The position numbers and the translations under genes are program-made. A DNA stretch of 15,719 nucleotides from Candidatus Nanopelagicales bacterium (GTDB lineage: Bacteria; Actinomycetota; Actinomycetes; S36-B12). Positions 13,456-15,719 of the stretch are shown here, piece by piece (position 1 is the first letter of the stretch; each line of letters begins with the position of its first letter). The notes under the pieces were generated by a model. It made no database searches and was not told the origin of the DNA. It saw only the letters and a program-made list of their open reading frames with translations. Location of the stretch: NCBI GenBank assembly GCA_018399515.1, contig JAGYOB010000136.1:1-15719 (forward strand). The letters are read 5' to 3'.

Positions 13456-14390
13456 GGCACCAGTATGGCGGCGAACGCCTCGGGGTCCTCCTCATGCGGG
13501 AAGTGGCCGGCGCCGGGAACCAGTGCGAATTCGTATCCGGAGGTAGCCCATTCCGCTGAGCCTTCTGCGACCCGCGGCAGCACAGACGTGTCATCGGCAC
13601 CGTGGATTTGCAGCACCGGCACCCCGATCTCGGCATCCATGCGGCGCGCATAGCGCAACCCGTCGCTGCGCAGGAACGACCGGAACGCCCAGCGGTGGTA
13701 TTCCACCGCGCAGTGCGCCGTCGGCCACAGCGCGAATGCCGAGCGATACATCCGTGCGGTGTGCGCATCGGGAAATCCCGGTGTCGCCGACCATTGCGTG
13801 ATCAACTCTGCCACGCGCACGCAGTCATCGGCCATCAGTGAACGTTCGGGTAGGAACGGCCATTGGAAACCGATGGCATACATCGACCGACCGCGCTGCA
13901 ATCCGTCCTTCAGCAAGGCGCGGCGCAACCGGCGCGGATGCGGCATCGACACCGGTGCGATCGCGTGCACGACATCCGGGGTCAGCACCGGCATCGTCCA
14001 CGCGATCAAGCCACCCCACCCGTGACCGATGATGGTTGCGGATTCCTCACCGAGGCTGCGGATCACCCCGGCAACGTCATTGGCCAGGGTGAACGGGTCG
14101 TAGCCGTGCGGGGTGTGATCGGATCCGGCATAACCGCGCAGATCCATCGCGATGACGCGATAGCCGGCATCAGCCAACCGCGACATGTGGTCGCGCCATG
14201 ACCACCAGAACGTCGGGAATCCGTGCAGCAAAACGACCGCCGGCCCCGCACCGGCCTCGACCACGTGGAAGCGCGACCCGTTCGCCGCGACGTCGCGGTG
14301 TTCCCAGGGTCCGGGGGTGAAGATCGCCTCCTCAGGATCGAGGAGGGTGAACTCGCCGGCAGGATCGCCGGGCGAGGAGGTGCCGCTCAG
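13428..14390 (-). CDS. Alpha/beta-hydrolase fold protein, EphE-like, lacking the usual nucleophile
   Basis: The sequence resembles epoxide hydrolases of the alpha/beta fold (Rv3670/EphE type). Numbering from a putative CTG start at 14390 (320 aa): HGFP oxyanion motif at 56-59, WWSW after it, DLRGYAGSD at about 83-91, nucleophile elbow GHGWGG at 122-127, a cap domain, acid residue in GADD (266-267) and His296 in GAGHF. In active epoxide hydrolases the elbow is GHDWGG; here Gly124 replaces the nucleophilic Asp, so the classical mechanism is impossible. The start is unclear: no ATG, GTG or TTG lies between a GTG at 14579, deep inside the upstream gene, and the conserved domain. A CTG overlapping the upstream stop (CTGA) fits the family length best. 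It is transcribed after the holin-like gene and before DUF309. Confidence 0.75.
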   Translation of the reverse strand: MSGTSSPGDPAGEFTLLDPEEAIFTPGPWEHRDVAANGSRFHVVEAGAGPAVVLLHGFPTFWWSWRDHMSRLADAGYRVIAMDLRGYAGSDHTPHGYDPFTLANDVAGVIRSLGEESATIIGHGWGGLIAWTMPVLTPDVVHAIAPVSMPHPRRLRRALLKDGLQRGRSMYAIGFQWPFLPERSLMADDCVRVAELITQWSATPGFPDAHTARMYRSAFALWPTAHCAVEYHRWAFRSFLRSDGLRYARRMDAEIGVPVLQIHGADDTSVLPRVAEGSAEWATSGYEFALVPGAGHFPHEEDPEAFAAILVPWLARHRVD

Positions 14391-14830
14391 TCGCGGGCCG
14401 ACGACGGCACGGTGCCGATCGCCGGCGCAGGTGACCCGCTGAGTGCCGCCTTCGTCTTGTTGATCTCGGCGATCGTGCGCTCGGGTCCCTTGATCTTCTT
14501 CGCCGCGGACCGACCGAGCAGGCCCAAGATCACCGCGACGAGGAACAAGAATGCGGTCACGATGCCGAAGCCCGCCCACACCGGAAGCCCGACCGCGACG
14601 AGCACGTAGGCGATGGTCACGAGCAGGAACAGCCCGCCGGTGCCGGCCATCACCAGAGCACCGGTGAGCAACCCACCGGTCTTGGCTGCCGCCTGAGCGC
14701 TGCCGGCGATCTCGATCTTGGCCAGTTCGACCTGGGCCTTGATGAGCCGCTGCATATCGGCGATCGCCGAGGTGATCAGCTTCTTGAGGGGAACGTTGTC
14801 CCCTGATCCGGGCTCGGGGAGGTCGGACAT
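14387..14830 (-). CDS. Phage-holin-family-like membrane protein (DUF1469 type)
   Basis: This is a 147-aa small membrane protein. Residues 14-50 form an amphipathic, charged helix (LKKLITSAIADMQRLIKAQVELAKIEI), a hallmark of the actinobacterial 'putative actinobacterial holin-X' group. Two membrane segments follow at about 55-80 and 84-107, then a basic patch KKIKG and a Ser/Pro-rich tail. Despite the family name no phage genes are near; a role in envelope or membrane organisation is more likely. The ATG at 14830 is preceded by AAGGGAAG, a good ribosome site. It is the first gene of the minus-strand operon with the hydrolase and DUF309, as in the mycobacterial Rv3669-Rv3670 arrangement. The 72-bp gap upstream (14831-14902) probably holds its promoter, which I could not define. 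Confidence 0.85.
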   Translation of the reverse strand: MSDLPEPGSGDNVPLKKLITSAIADMQRLIKAQVELAKIEIAGSAQAAAKTGGLLTGALVMAGTGGLFLLVTIAYVLVAVGLPVWAGFGIVTAFLFLVAVILGLLGRSAAKKIKGPERTIAEINKTKAALSGSPAPAIGTVPSSARD

Positions 14831-14902
14831 CGGTCTTCCCTTCGTTGTGCTTATCTCGTCGTACTTGTCGATCGGTCCGCGCGCCAGGCTATCGGGGATC
14901 GG

Positions 14903-15719
<817 letters not shown>

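Noticed and set aside
14387..14830. Prophage remnant based on the holin-family label
   Set aside because: No endolysin, structural or integrase genes are nearby, and the gene sits in a conserved chromosomal order; the label reflects only distant family naming.

Overview
This is a GC-rich actinobacterial chromosome segment (Actinomycetota; suborder not fixed, Micrococcales-like is a guess). The evidence is a WblA/WhiB4-type iron-sulfur regulator, an actinobacterial Crp, a MarP-type membrane serine protease, start codons that often look leaderless, and gene order. From memory of Mycobacterium tuberculosis, the order matches Rv3667 to Rv3681c: acs, holin-like protein, EphE-like hydrolase, marP, NUDIX, thioredoxin-like lipoprotein, nth, crp, metallo-beta-lactamase fold hydrolase, RidA, DUF4177, two ArsA-type ATPases, whiB4. 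Most of the window is therefore an old conserved block. The informative parts are what has been added to it or altered within it.

Left part (1-2060): an unassigned GC-rich stretch, an AT-rich structured upstream region, then wblA on the plus strand. Between wblA and the convergent ArsA genes sits one extra gene, an AbiEi-like winged-helix protein fused to a DUF559 (Vsr-like) nuclease domain. It is lower in GC where I counted. It is bracketed by two copies of a 63-bp perfect hairpin with identical 29-bp arms. This hairpin-flanked cassette is the best candidate for an undescribed element.

Middle (2053-8924): a minus-strand pair of ArsA/Get3-like ATPases with overlapping ends; divergently, DUF4177-RidA-NUDIX-MBL on the plus strand; then a large OafA-type membrane acyltransferase with an SGNH domain, an extra gene relative to mycobacteria. 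The ArsA and DUF4177 promoters are back to back within 55 bp, and both seem to give leaderless mRNAs.

Right part (8890-15719): crp on the minus strand overlaps the acyltransferase tail to tail. Divergent from crp is a tight plus-strand operon nth-tlpA-NUDIX-marP (ATGA overlaps), with a 12-codon leader ORF made by a short tandem duplication at the marP start. Converging on it is a minus-strand operon holin-like protein, alpha/beta hydrolase, DUF309, and before that the 3' end of acetyl-CoA synthetase. The hydrolase has Gly where epoxide hydrolases carry their nucleophilic Asp, and has no ordinary start codon at the expected place.

Functionally, the conserved block suggests stress, redox and metabolite-damage handling (WblA, Crp, Nth, NUDIX, RidA, thioredoxin fold, MarP) plus envelope functions. 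No tRNA, rRNA, CRISPR array, integrase or transposase was seen.
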